From: an uncultured Eubacteriales bacterium | GTDB lineage: Bacteria; Bacillota; Clostridia; Oscillospirales; Acutalibacteraceae | Direction: 5' to 3' | NCBI GenBank assembly: GCA_900315255.1 | Contig: OMYH01000013.1 | Coordinates: forward strand, 1-33,898 | Length of the DNA stretch: 33,898 nt | Shown here: in pieces, positions 25,855 through 33,898 of the stretch | Layout of the letters: each line of letters opens with the position of its first letter | Numbering within the stretch: the first letter of the stretch is position 1 | The notes under the pieces: generated by a model | What the model saw: only the letters and a program-made list of their open reading frames with translations | Told to the model about the DNA's origin: nothing | The model's database searches: none | Made by a program: the position numbers and the translations under genes

Positions 25855-26391
25855 TCACAAATAAACCTCGGGCTTCAATATGCCGATATAAGGTAAATTG
25901 CGATATTTTTCTGCATAATCAAGACCATATCCTACTACGAACAGATCTTCTATCTCCGTGCCGAGATAGTCGATTCTGATTTCCTTTTCACGTCTGCTCG
26001 GTTTGCTGAGCAGTGACACAAGCTTCAGACTTGCGGGGTCACGGCTTGTGAGCAGCTCGAGTACTGCCGACAGAGTATTGCCGCTGTCGATAATATCCTC
26101 TACTATGAGAACGTGCCTGCCCTCAATGTCCTCGTCAAGGTCCTTCTTCACATTGACCATGCCGCTTGATTTTGTCGATCTGCCGTAGCTTGAAACAAGC
26201 ATAAAATCAAGGCTGCACGGAATATCAATTTTTCTCATCAGATCTGTTATAAATACCGCCGAGCCTTTAAGCAGTCCCACAAGCAGTATATCTTTACCTG
26301 CATAATCTCTGTTGATCTCCCCGGCAACTCTGCTCACCATGGCGGCAAGCTCGTCTTCGGAGAACAAAATCTCCTGAATATCCTTATTCAT
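25855..26391 (-). CDS. hpt: Hypoxanthine phosphoribosyltransferase
   Basis: This enzyme salvages hypoxanthine and guanine to IMP and GMP using PRPP. In a 178-residue protein the PRPP-binding signature VLIVEDIIDSGNTL lies at 94-107 (Glu98, Asp99), the flexible-loop SSYG at about 67-70, and the purine-contacting FVVGYGLDYAEKYRNLPYIG near the C-terminus. The frame is open further upstream, but the ATG at 26391 has GGGGAG four bases before it and gives the family start MNKDIQEILFSEDEL. It overlaps the last 8 bases of tilS, so translation is probably coupled. In Firmicutes Hpt can also form a complex with TilS and influence ftsH transcription; that is known from Bacillus and Listeria, not shown here. 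Confidence 0.96.
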   Translation of the reverse strand: MNKDIQEILFSEDELAAMVSRVAGEINRDYAGKDILLVGLLKGSAVFITDLMRKIDIPCSLDFMLVSSYGRSTKSSGMVNVKKDLDEDIEGRHVLIVEDIIDSGNTLSAVLELLTSRDPASLKLVSLLSKPSRREKEIRIDYLGTEIEDLFVVGYGLDYAEKYRNLPYIGILKPEVYL

Positions 26392-27745
26392 AATTCTCCC
26401 CAACCTCTGCCAGAATATAACTGCTGCTGTCGGGTACGGCATTTTCCGCAGAGCCGATACCCTCTATCCATAATACTTCGCTTCCCCTTGCAAGCAGCAA
26501 AAGCTCATCTCGCTTCTGCCCGGGGATCTTCAGTTCGGTAAATAGTTTTTTTACGCTTTTTGTGCAATTCCTGCCGTACGGTCTGAAATGATCGCCGCTT
26601 TGACGCTGTCTTAACACCGTATCACAAGATAGTATATCACAATCGAGCATAAGATATAATAACTTTTTGTTAATTTTATTATCGGTTGAATTTTTTTCGT
26701 ATTTCTTCCTTGAAAAACGATATTTTTTTCCGCAAAAATAATAATCCCTGTCTGCTTCGGGCTGTATCGGCTCAAAGAAAGGTTTTTCCTTCGGTTGACC
26801 TTTTTTCTCAAAAATAAGATCATCTTTATTTATCTTTACGATACAGCTTCTGCGTATCTGCAAAGCACCGCTGCAGTTTTTCATCATTTTCAGAATAATA
26901 TCTGTGTGCCGCTTCTCGGCTGTTATCCCAAAACTCATCTCTGCGGCGGCTCTTATCACATCAGGCAGAATATTCTCATTCTCTCCGAGAAGTCCGCTCA
27001 CGGAGTATCCGCAGGAAGTCTTATGCTTATCAAGGATTCTCCGCACCTGTTCACCGATATATCTGCGTTCGGTATGTGCTACAGACGACAGCCTGTTGAT
27101 CGCCTTGTCAACGCCCGGATTGATCTTCATAAGCTCGGGCAGAACATTGAGCCTTATCTTATTTCTTGCATAATCATCGGTAAGATTGGTGCTGTCGGTC
27201 ACAAAAGGTATTTTGTTATCAAGGCAGTATTGTTCGATTTCTTTTCGTGTACATCCGATAAGCGGTCTGATGATATTTCCCCTTATCGGAGGAATTCCGG
27301 AAAGACCGTCTATACCGCACCCTCTTGTGATATTGAGCAGTACCGTTTCTGCATTATCCGAGGCGGTGTGCGCCGTTGCGATAACGGTGTTCTCGTTCTC
27401 GGCAAGGTGTGCAAAAAAATCGTATCTCTCTTCCCTGCCGCATTCTTCAAGTCCCTGTTTTCTTTGTGCCGCAAGAGCGGCAATATCCACACGCTTTTCA
27501 TGCAAAATAACGTTACGTTTTTTGCATTCTTCCCGTACAAAAGAATTATCTCTTTCTGATTCCTCGCCCCGCAGACAGTGATTGACATGAGCGGCGTCAA
27601 CTTCAAAGGAATACTCCGAAGAGAGCGTTTTCATAACATTGAGCAGACACATTGAGTCTGCTCCTCCCGATAATGCAACTATAACTCTGCTTTTGCCGTC
27701 AAGCATACCGTAACTGCCGATCGTTTCTCTGATCTTATCAAGCAT
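26384..27745 (-). CDS. tilS: tRNA(Ile)-lysidine synthase
   Basis: This enzyme attaches lysine to C34 of tRNA(Ile2) using ATP, so that the anticodon reads AUA instead of AUG. The N-type PP-loop SGGADS is at 26-31, followed by HVNHCLRGEESERD at about 54-67 and a substrate-binding region with TDSTNLTDDYARNKIR at about 181-196. The C-terminal TilS domain is about 130 residues with the typical GDHFRP segment, here DHFRPYGRNCTKSVKKLF. The 453-residue length is normal. AAGGAGA is six bases before the ATG. The start overlaps the end of dnaB by 8 bases and the end overlaps hpt by 8 bases. It is essential in most bacteria that use this anticodon. Confidence 0.95.
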   Translation of the reverse strand: MLDKIRETIGSYGMLDGKSRVIVALSGGADSMCLLNVMKTLSSEYSFEVDAAHVNHCLRGEESERDNSFVREECKKRNVILHEKRVDIAALAAQRKQGLEECGREERYDFFAHLAENENTVIATAHTASDNAETVLLNITRGCGIDGLSGIPPIRGNIIRPLIGCTRKEIEQYCLDNKIPFVTDSTNLTDDYARNKIRLNVLPELMKINPGVDKAINRLSSVAHTERRYIGEQVRRILDKHKTSCGYSVSGLLGENENILPDVIRAAAEMSFGITAEKRHTDIILKMMKNCSGALQIRRSCIVKINKDDLIFEKKGQPKEKPFFEPIQPEADRDYYFCGKKYRFSRKKYEKNSTDNKINKKLLYLMLDCDILSCDTVLRQRQSGDHFRPYGRNCTKSVKKLFTELKIPGQKRDELLLLARGSEVLWIEGIGSAENAVPDSSSYILAEVGENYE

Positions 27746-29108
27746 CTATATTCTCCTTGGCGGTAAACCTCATGAACTCGCCTCTCCAGTGAAGAGCCAC
27801 TGTTCCCATATCTCCGTGACGGTTCTTTGCTATGATACATTCACCGCTGTTCTTATCGGTCGTTTCATCATCGTCATCATCGGAATGGTCGTTATAATAA
27901 CCCTCACGGTAGAGAAAAAGCACTATGTCTGCGTCCTGCTCGATCGAACCGGATTCACGCAGGTCAGACAGCTGCGGCCTGTGGTCTGCTCGCTGTTCAC
28001 TCTGTCTTGTGAGCTGTGAAAGCGTAATAACAGGAACATCAAGCTCCTTTGCAAGTATCTTCAGATTTCTCGTCATTTCCGAGACTTCCTGGACACGGTT
28101 CTCTATTCTCCTGCTGCTCTGCATTAGCTGGAGATAATCTATAATTACAAGGGATATACCCTTCAGTCGGCGAAGCTTGGCTTTCATTGCCGGTACGGTG
28201 ATATTCGGAGTACCGTCAAGATAAAGCTCCGAACCGGACAATATATCTCCCGCCTGAATGAGCCGTGACCACTCGTCCTCGGACAGCTTTCCGGTTTTGA
28301 TCTTCTTGCTTTCTATCATAGCTTCTGTCGAAAGCAATCGTGACGCAAGCTGCTCCTTCGACATCTCCAGCGAAAAGAACGCCACCTTCTTTTTCTGAGT
28401 GACGGCGGCACTCCTGGCGATATTTAACGCAAACGAGGTCTTTCCCATACCGGGACGCGCGGCAAGTATGATAAGGTCTGAGCGGTTAAGTCCCGTGATA
28501 TAATTGTCTATGCCCTTTATTCCCGTTGAAATAGGCTTCATGTCCTCATTGTCGGCGGAATTGAGCATATCGAGCCTGTCATAAGTTTCCTGAATAACCT
28601 CGGAAATATGCTGCAAGCCCTGTATACTCTTGCCCTGACGTATATCGAATATCCTCTGTTCGGCTGCGTCAATGAGAACATCAGGCTCCTGATAGCCGTC
28701 GCTTGCTTCCTCGATCGTCCTGCGTGAAGCGTCGATCAAAGCTCTTGTATCGTATTTTTTCCTGACGATATCAGCGTAGACCTCAACATTCTGAGGTGAG
28801 ATAGCCGATTCTGCCAATCCTATTACGTAAGTCCTGCCTGATGATTCGTCAAAGCTTCTGTATGTTTTCAGCTTCTCGATAACAGTGATGAAATCGATCG
28901 TCTTGCCGTCGGTGAAAAGCTCCAGCATAGCCTTATAAATGAGCTTGTGCATTTCTATATAGAAATAATCTTCCTTTGGCAAAATGACTGCGACCCTCGA
29001 CATACACTCCGATTCGATCAGAATATCTCCCAGAACAGCCTGCTCGGCCTCCGAGTCAAAGGGGAGTTTTATCCCCGAAAAAACGCTGTTGAAATCATTG
29101 TCTGCCAA
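27738..29108 (-). CDS. dnaB: Replicative DNA helicase DnaB
   Basis: This hexameric helicase unwinds DNA at the replication fork. The N-terminal DnaB domain (about 17-120) begins FDSEAEQAVLGDIL. The RecA-like domain has Walker A ARPGMGKT at 217-224, Walker B LVIIDYLQLM at about 325-334, and the arginine-finger/QADI region SGSIEQDADIVLFLYR at about 388-403. At 456 residues the length is normal and there is no intein. The start codon appears to be TTG at 29108, with GGGAGG eight bases upstream; no ATG fits the conserved N-terminus. It lies 23 bases after rplI, in the gdpP-rplI-dnaB order seen across Firmicutes, and overlaps tilS. Confidence 0.96.
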   Translation of the reverse strand: MADNDFNSVFSGIKLPFDSEAEQAVLGDILIESECMSRVAVILPKEDYFYIEMHKLIYKAMLELFTDGKTIDFITVIEKLKTYRSFDESSGRTYVIGLAESAISPQNVEVYADIVRKKYDTRALIDASRRTIEEASDGYQEPDVLIDAAEQRIFDIRQGKSIQGLQHISEVIQETYDRLDMLNSADNEDMKPISTGIKGIDNYITGLNRSDLIILAARPGMGKTSFALNIARSAAVTQKKKVAFFSLEMSKEQLASRLLSTEAMIESKKIKTGKLSEDEWSRLIQAGDILSGSELYLDGTPNITVPAMKAKLRRLKGISLVIIDYLQLMQSSRRIENRVQEVSEMTRNLKILAKELDVPVITLSQLTRQSEQRADHRPQLSDLRESGSIEQDADIVLFLYREGYYNDHSDDDDDETTDKNSGECIIAKNRHGDMGTVALHWRGEFMRFTAKENIDA

Positions 29109-29131
29109 CGATAAAACCTCCCTGACTTACT

Positions 29132-29575
29132 TTATTCGCATACCTCTACAATGATCTTCGCTGCTATTCCCGTGTAGAGCTTGACCTCGCAGTCGTACTT
29201 TCCGTACTGCTTGATCTCTCCCGTAATCGCGATCTTCCTCTTATCCACAACAAATCCGTATCTCTGCTTGATCTCGTTGGCGATCTCCTTCGGTGTGATA
29301 GATCCGAAGAGCTTTCCGTTTGCGCCTGCCTTTGCATGGATAACGACAGTTTTCGATTCGAGCTTAGCCTTTTGTTCATTAGCCTGCTTTATCTGCTGAT
29401 TTATTTTGTACTGTTTTGATTCTTCTGCGTTTTTAAGCTCATTCATAGCCTGAGAATTCGCTTCTTTAGCTAGATCTCTCGGGAATAAAAAATTTCTTGC
29501 GTAGCCGTCACTCACATTTACAAGCTCGCCCTTCTTTCCCGAACCTTTAACATCCTGCAATAATACTACCTTCAT
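29132..29575 (-). CDS. rplI: 50S ribosomal protein L9
   Basis: L9 is an elongated large-subunit protein that helps keep the reading frame. The 147-residue sequence starts [20 protein letters not shown] and keeps the [10 protein letters not shown] motif at about 24-33, the long connecting helix (about 40-75), and a C-terminal domain with GKLFGSIT. The ATG directly abuts the gdpP stop codon with no spacer, and the ribosome site GAGGAGGA lies within the last gdpP codons. This suggests translational coupling to the c-di-AMP phosphodiesterase. Confidence 0.97.
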   Translation of the reverse strand: MKVVLLQDVKGSGKKGELVNVSDGYARNFLFPRDLAKEANSQAMNELKNAEESKQYKINQQIKQANEQKAKLESKTVVIHAKAGANGKLFGSITPKEIANEIKQRYGFVVDKRKIAITGEIKQYGKYDCEVKLYTGIAAKIIVEVCE

Positions 29576-31570
29576 TTATATATTCCTCCTCTTTATAGAT
29601 GCCGCAGGGTCAAAGCCTTCTCCTGCGACCTTGTTTATCGCATCAACAAGCCGTTCTCTCGCCTCGTCCTTCGATATCTTGCCGAGATTCGCACCTGCCA
29701 TAGTCTGATGACCTCCGCCGCCCAGCTTTTCCATAACAAGCTGCACATTGACATCGCCGAGAGAACGTGCGGACACACACATATTATCGAGCGACTTATA
29801 TATTACATAAGACGCCTGAACGTCCTGTATGGTGAGCAGCTCGTCGGCAGCCTGTGCGGCAGTCATTCTAATATCCTTATCCTCGTTCATCGTATCGTCG
29901 GTGCATGCGATCGCACTGTTGTTGTAGATCTCTGCCTCGGATACAAGACGGGATTTTGTCTTGTATGTATTGAGCGAGTCGGAGAATAATCTCTTGACCT
30001 CTACCGTATCCGCTCCCTTCCGTTTCAGGAACGCTGCGGCCTCAAATGTGCGGACGCCCGTTCGCAGAACGAAATTCTTTGTATCAAGCATAATTCCCGC
30101 AAGCAGAGCCTCCGCCTCGGGTCGGGCGAGAGCATCTGCGTTGATGTACTGCACCAGCTCAGTGACCATCTCGCTTGCAGATGACGCAAACGGATCATGG
30201 AAGAATATGCTTGCATTATCTATATGGTTGACCATCATTCTGTGGTGATCTATCACAACAACATTCCGGCACAGCTTATACATCTCGGGGTCGTCGACAA
30301 AGGTAGGCGAATGAGTATCCACCACTATCAGAAGAGTTTTTTCATTGACCTTCGCTCTTGCCTGTTCGGGAGTGATAAACACATAGTCATAACCGTTCTC
30401 GATGAAATTATCGAGGAATATTCTCGCAAGAGATGTTTCAATATTTATCACAACATTCGTCTTATTATGGAATGTTTTGGAGATCACGCTCCACATACCC
30501 ACTGCCGAGCCGACAGCGTCAAGATCGGACGACTGATGACCCATGATATATATATTATCCGCCTGGGTTATCTTATCTGCAAGCGCTTTTGCGATAACTC
30601 TTGCCTGCACCTTTTCGTGCTTTTCAACGCCCTGAGCCACGCCTCCGAAGAACTCATAGTCCTCTCCTGTTTTGATCGCAGCCTGATCTCCGCCTCGTCC
30701 CAGAGCCATATCAAGCGCTGCAAGCGACCACTGTTCGCTTTGAAGCAGCGACGAAGCTCCTCTGCCTATACCCATCGATATAGTCGTTTCGTTTGAATAT
30801 TCTGAAATTTTGATCGACCTGATCTCCTCAAGCAGCTTGAACCTTGTATCAATAGCGAGCTTCAGGTGTTTCTCGTCCATGATGATCTTATACCGTCCTG
30901 TTCCGCTGCGCACGTACACAGCCTCCATAGACGTTGCCCATTTTTTGATAACGGACTCTGTATTAATCATAGCCTGATTGACGTTATCGTCTGTGATATG
31001 CCTCTCAAAATCATCTCTGTTATCGAGATTAACGCTTACCACGGCAGGTCGGACATCGTTATATAGATCAGCGGCTGTCTTGTATTCGGTATCGTCAATA
31101 AAAAACAGAACATAACCGTATGAGATCTCTGTCGCCAGGATAGTGTATCTTCTTTTCTCCAGCGAAGCATCGGTACCCGAATTGAGCAGGAGCGTTTCCA
31201 TATCTATACCGTTTGTATATATATCTATATTATCGCCCGCACATTCTTTGCCTCTTGACAATTTCCGTTTGAAGCCTGCGTTATACCAAAGAATATCTCC
31301 GTCCTTTCCTGTGACCGCTACGGGTACGGAAAATTTTTCGAGATAAGTGTGATCGATTCCCTTTATCCCTCTTGCGGCGTCCTTGACTACCCTGCTGACA
31401 TATTTATGGTAGTTAAAGCCTGAAAATATAATAACAAATGCCGCCAGAACAGCCAGACATATATCGAAGATAAATACGTGCCTATCATAGCGCTGCGCTG
31501 TAAATGCAATAAGTATCAGGACTATCGAAAACACCAAGGTATTCGGCACGAAATATATAGGCTTTTTCAT
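29576..31570 (-). CDS. gdpP: Cyclic-di-AMP phosphodiesterase GdpP
   Basis: This membrane enzyme hydrolyses the second messenger c-di-AMP to pApA, affecting cell-wall homeostasis, potassium balance and beta-lactam tolerance. It has two N-terminal transmembrane helices (about 10-24 and 33-52), a PAS-like domain (about 75-160), a degenerate GGDEF domain (about 170-305; the loop reads RSGTGRY in place of GGDEF), and a DHH/DHHA1 phosphodiesterase with GHQSSDLDAVG at 344-354, VVDTHSP at about 417-423, DHH at 441-443 and GGGGHQTMAGA near the C-terminus. At 664 residues the length is normal. GGAGGT is about ten bases before the ATG. It follows rnj by 31 bases. Confidence 0.95.
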   Translation of the reverse strand: MKKPIYFVPNTLVFSIVLILIAFTAQRYDRHVFIFDICLAVLAAFVIIFSGFNYHKYVSRVVKDAARGIKGIDHTYLEKFSVPVAVTGKDGDILWYNAGFKRKLSRGKECAGDNIDIYTNGIDMETLLLNSGTDASLEKRRYTILATEISYGYVLFFIDDTEYKTAADLYNDVRPAVVSVNLDNRDDFERHITDDNVNQAMINTESVIKKWATSMEAVYVRSGTGRYKIIMDEKHLKLAIDTRFKLLEEIRSIKISEYSNETTISMGIGRGASSLLQSEQWSLAALDMALGRGGDQAAIKTGEDYEFFGGVAQGVEKHEKVQARVIAKALADKITQADNIYIMGHQSSDLDAVGSAVGMWSVISKTFHNKTNVVINIETSLARIFLDNFIENGYDYVFITPEQARAKVNEKTLLIVVDTHSPTFVDDPEMYKLCRNVVVIDHHRMMVNHIDNASIFFHDPFASSASEMVTELVQYINADALARPEAEALLAGIMLDTKNFVLRTGVRTFEAAAFLKRKGADTVEVKRLFSDSLNTYKTKSRLVSEAEIYNNSAIACTDDTMNEDKDIRMTAAQAADELLTIQDVQASYVIYKSLDNMCVSARSLGDVNVQLVMEKLGGGGHQTMAGANLGKISKDEARERLVDAINKVAGEGFDPAASIKRRNI

Positions 31571-31601
31571 AATGATCCAAACCTCCGCTGAGATCGTATT
31601 A

Positions 31602-33425
31602 TCATACGTCCATGATTATAGGAAGTATCATAGGACTGCGTCTTGTCCTCTCAAATATCATCTTGGAAATATCGTCCTTAACTCTGTTTTTGATCGTATT
31701 CCAGTCGTGTATATTCTCATATGCGCAGTCGTCGAGTATATCCGCAACTCTGCTGCGAACATCGTCAAACAATTCATCGGATTCTCTCACGTATACAAAG
31801 CCTCTCGAAACAATGTCGGGACCCGAGATGACATTGCCGTTCTCGGTATCAAGAGTTGCTACAATGATCACAAGGCCGTCCTGTCCGAGGTGCTTTCTGT
31901 CACGAAGTACGATACTGCCTACGTCGCCTACACCCAGTCCGTCAACAAACACCTTGCCTGCCTGAACGCTCGGCAGCTGTTTGAGGTACTGGTCGTTTAG
32001 CTCGACAACATTGCCTATATCGCCTACGAATATATTCTTATGCTCCATACCCATAGACAAAGCAAGCTCGGCGTGCTTTCTGAGATGCTTCTGCTCGCCG
32101 TGTACGGGAATGAAAAACTTCGGCTTTGTAAGCCCGTGAATGATCTTCAGCTCTTCACGGCAGGCATGACCCGAAACATGGACCTCATACATTGACTCAT
32201 AGACTACCTCACAGCCCTTCTTGAGCAGCTCGTCAACGACGTTTCCGACGGTTTTCTCATTACCGGGTATAGGGTTGGCGGATATGATAATGAAATCACC
32301 GAACCCAACCTCTACCTTTTTGTGATCGGAATAAGCCATTCTCGACAATGCCGACATCGGCTCACCCTGACTGCCCGTTGTGACAAGCACTACCTTTTCG
32401 GCAGGGTATCGGTTGATAAGGTCGATATCTATCATCACGCCGTCGGGAACATCAAGATAACCGAGTTCATCAGCTACATGAATATAGTTGAGCATACTTC
32501 TGCCCGACAGTGCAACCTTTCTGCCATGCTTCTGAGCGCAGTAGATTATCTGCTGTATTCTGCTGATATTTGAAGCGAATGTCGCAATGATGATACGCTT
32601 CTTTTCCGCTCTCATGAACAGCCTCTCAAACGAATCGCCCACAGTCTGCTCGGTCATGGTATAACCCATCTTCTCAGCATTGGTAGAGTCTGCAAGCAGC
32701 GCAAGCACACCTTTTTTACCCAACTCGGCAAACCGCGCCAGGTCTATCATTTCTCCTGTAGTTGGGGTGCAGTCGATCTTGAAATCTCCCGTATGGACGA
32801 TAGTCCCCACCTCGGAATGGATAGCTACAGCAACAGAATCCGGTATGGAATGGTTCACATGAATGAACTCGATCTTCATGCAGCCCAGCTTTATCGTATC
32901 ACCGGCCTTGACAACATTGAGTGTGGTCTGACTTAAAACGTTGTATTCCTTGAGCTTATTCTCGATAAGCCCGATTGTCAGAGCAGTTCCGTATATCGGA
33001 AGTCTGACCTTGCTGAGAAGGAACGGAAGACCGCCGATATGATCCTCGTGGGCATGTGTAATGACAATGCCCTTTATCCTGTCGATATTCTCCTCAACAT
33101 ATGTGAAATCGGGGATAACAAGGTCGACTCCGAGCATATCTCCGTCGGGGAACGCCATACCGCAGTCAAGAATAAAAATATCTTTGTTGCACTCGAAAAG
33201 GGTGATGTTTTTTCCGATCTCGTTAAGTCCGCCCAGGAACATTATCCTGATCGTAGGCTTTGCTTTTTGCTGCACACTCTTGCCGCTCTTCGCCTTTTTG
33301 CCGATATTGCCTCCATGCGGTTTATAGTATTTGACAGGTTTGTTGTCAGGCTTTTTCTTATCATTTTTGTTCACATGGGGCTTGTTCCTTTGCGTGCCGT
33401 TTCTTTTCTTGTAATTTACATTCAT
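31602..33425 (-). CDS. rnj: Ribonuclease J
   Basis: This metallo-beta-lactamase/beta-CASP nuclease acts as a 5'-to-3' exonuclease and endonuclease in mRNA decay and rRNA maturation, which replaces RNase E in Firmicutes. The zinc motif HAHEDH is at 124-129, and the preceding GLNEIGKNITLFE and DCGMAFPD segments match the family. The beta-CASP domain and C-terminal domain follow to residue 607. An unusual N-terminal extension of about 57 residues is rich in Lys, Asn and Pro (KKKPDNKPVKYYKPHG) and looks disordered and RNA-binding. CGGAGG lies 12 bases before the ATG, slightly far. It is the first gene of the array and has a long leader. A single copy is present, so J1 and J2 cannot be told apart. 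Confidence 0.95.
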   Translation of the reverse strand: MNVNYKKRNGTQRNKPHVNKNDKKKPDNKPVKYYKPHGGNIGKKAKSGKSVQQKAKPTIRIMFLGGLNEIGKNITLFECNKDIFILDCGMAFPDGDMLGVDLVIPDFTYVEENIDRIKGIVITHAHEDHIGGLPFLLSKVRLPIYGTALTIGLIENKLKEYNVLSQTTLNVVKAGDTIKLGCMKIEFIHVNHSIPDSVAVAIHSEVGTIVHTGDFKIDCTPTTGEMIDLARFAELGKKGVLALLADSTNAEKMGYTMTEQTVGDSFERLFMRAEKKRIIIATFASNISRIQQIIYCAQKHGRKVALSGRSMLNYIHVADELGYLDVPDGVMIDIDLINRYPAEKVVLVTTGSQGEPMSALSRMAYSDHKKVEVGFGDFIIISANPIPGNEKTVGNVVDELLKKGCEVVYESMYEVHVSGHACREELKIIHGLTKPKFFIPVHGEQKHLRKHAELALSMGMEHKNIFVGDIGNVVELNDQYLKQLPSVQAGKVFVDGLGVGDVGSIVLRDRKHLGQDGLVIIVATLDTENGNVISGPDIVSRGFVYVRESDELFDDVRSRVADILDDCAYENIHDWNTIKNRVKDDISKMIFERTRRSPMILPIIMDV

Positions 33426-33484
33426 TCGATTATAATTCCTCCGTAATTATTATTTTTATATGTAATATCTCTCTGCATTTTTTT

Positions 33485-33514
33485 AAAAAAATGTATAGCA
33501 ACGGTGCCTATACA
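33485..33514 (-). terminator. Terminator-like hairpin in the rnj leader
   Basis: On the - strand TGTATAG (33514-33508) and CTATACA (33498-33492) form a perfect 7-bp stem with a 9-base loop, directly followed by seven Ts (33491-33485). It lies 60 bases before the rnj start, after the strong promoter. It may be an attenuator, or the end of a small RNA. Confidence 0.6.
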
Positions 33515-33750
33515 AAAGCAGATCAATATATTATAAACTGCAATATATATATTATATTCCCTTTGCGCAGGGAAAAATACGCAAATTATTTTTCCGTATT
33601 AAGGCAATACCGCACAAAGACAATCAAGCAGCATAATTCATGTAATACGGTAACCCGCAGCTGCAGATCGTCTGCGGAGAATATCCGCAAATTAAGATAG
33701 ATCAATGTTGTTTTCATGCGGTATGGTCTTAAAAACAGCGATAATTAATC
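33492..33750 (-). ncRNA. Candidate structured leader RNA upstream of rnj
   Basis: This roughly 260-base transcript is predicted from the promoter at 33757 and the terminator-like hairpin at 33485. No reading frame of note was seen. Long-range partners are ATACCGCA (33724-33717 on the - strand) with TGCGGTAT (33614-33607), and CCGTATTA (33650-33643) with TAATACGG (33601-33594). Their order is A1, B1, A2, B2, so they must form a pseudoknot or exclude each other. Local hairpins are TGCGGA/TCCGCA (33689-33673) and TTCCCT/AGGGAA (33574-33557), and TTTGCG/CGCAAA offers an alternative to the latter. It does not match riboswitch classes I can recall with confidence. It could be a regulator of rnj or an independent small RNA. 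Confidence 0.45.
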
Positions 33751-33756
33751 TATTAT

Positions 33757-33785
33757 ATTGTACTCCAATAATCAGCTAATGTCAA
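33757..33785 (-). promoter_or_regulatory. Strong promoter of the rnj-gdpP-rplI-dnaB-tilS-hpt-ftsH-uvrA array
   Basis: On the - strand a perfect TTGACA (33785-33780) is 17 bases from TACAAT (33762-33757). Transcription would start near 33750, leaving a leader of about 325 bases before the rnj ATG. Confidence 0.75.
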
Positions 33786-33823
33786 GCAAAGGAAATGAGT
33801 AATACTATTCTTAAATAAAAGGC

Positions 33824-33852
33824 TTTAATAATTATAAAAAGTGTGGTATAAT
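33824..33852 (+). promoter_or_regulatory. Possible divergent promoter at the right edge
   Basis: TATAAT (33847-33852) is perfect; the -35 candidate TTTAAT (33824-33829), 17 bases upstream, is weak. It would drive the gene that begins at the window edge. Confidence 0.5.
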
Positions 33853-33870
33853 GTATATGGTGATGAAACG

Positions 33871-33898
33871 ATGACAAGGAAGTATACATTTACAGACA
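33871..33898 (+). CDS. Start of a gene cut by the window edge
   Basis: An ATG at 33871 opens a frame reading MTRKYTFTD to the edge. A promoter-like TATAAT lies 19 bases upstream. The ribosome site is poor (GGTGAT only), and too little is present to identify the product or confirm the gene. Confidence 0.35.

Noticed and set aside
33491-33700. Small + strand gene in the rnj leader
   Set aside because: No ribosome site, and the frame crosses the structured leader and the terminator hairpin.
33492-33750. 6S RNA, tmRNA or RNase P RNA
   Set aside because: The 5' and 3' ends do not pair as in 6S RNA, there is no tmRNA tag frame or CCA end, and the conserved RNase P core motifs are absent.

Overview
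The window looks like chromosome from an anaerobic gut or rumen Clostridia species, most likely Ruminococcus or a close relative (Oscillospiraceae). The main clue is a secreted protein with a dockerin module and a starch-binding module of the CBM25/26 type. Supporting clues are Gram-positive style AGGAGG ribosome sites, sigma-A promoters with 17-base spacers, the aspS-gatCAB transamidation route, and low-GC Firmicutes gene orders (fakA-recG, gdpP-rplI-dnaB, tilS-hpt-ftsH). No rRNA, tRNA, CRISPR array, phage or transposase gene was seen.

Left part (1-8646, + strand): a cluster of small GC-rich hairpins; yajC with a clean promoter and terminator; a 178-bp MITE-like element; then a large secreted protein gene (995-4322) made of signal peptide, N-terminal dockerin, Asp/Thr linker, two unknown repeats, a jelly-roll-like region, an HEVGH metallopeptidase of the M60-like type, an InlB-like repeat and a C-terminal starch-binding module. 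This gene is split by a single extra G at 2088-2092. Next come hpf (ribosome hibernation), a THUMP-type rRNA methyltransferase, and an unrecognised membrane protein with six copies of a LLSELDFGG-type motif spaced almost exactly 96 bp apart and a C-terminal zinc ribbon. The left part ends in two terminators around an ATT microsatellite.

Middle part (8697-20838, - strand): a D,D-carboxypeptidase, recG and fakA in one run; a lipoprotein with a duplicated domain; and the aspS-gatC-gatA-gatB operon. AspRS carries the His found in non-discriminating enzymes, which fits an indirect Asn-tRNA/Gln-tRNA pathway.

Right part (20916-33785, - strand): one tightly packed eight-gene array read rnj, gdpP, rplI, dnaB, tilS, hpt, ftsH, uvrA, joining RNA decay, c-di-AMP turnover, translation, replication, tRNA modification, purine salvage, membrane proteolysis and DNA repair. 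It is preceded by a strong promoter (TTGACA-17-TACAAT) and a leader of about 325 nt. That leader has mutually exclusive complementary segments and a terminator-like hairpin before rnj, making it a candidate cis-regulatory RNA. At the extreme right a + strand gene appears to begin and is cut by the window edge.

The strongest candidates for something undescribed are the dockerin/M60-like/starch-binding protein, the 96-bp repeat zinc-ribbon membrane protein, and the rnj leader RNA.
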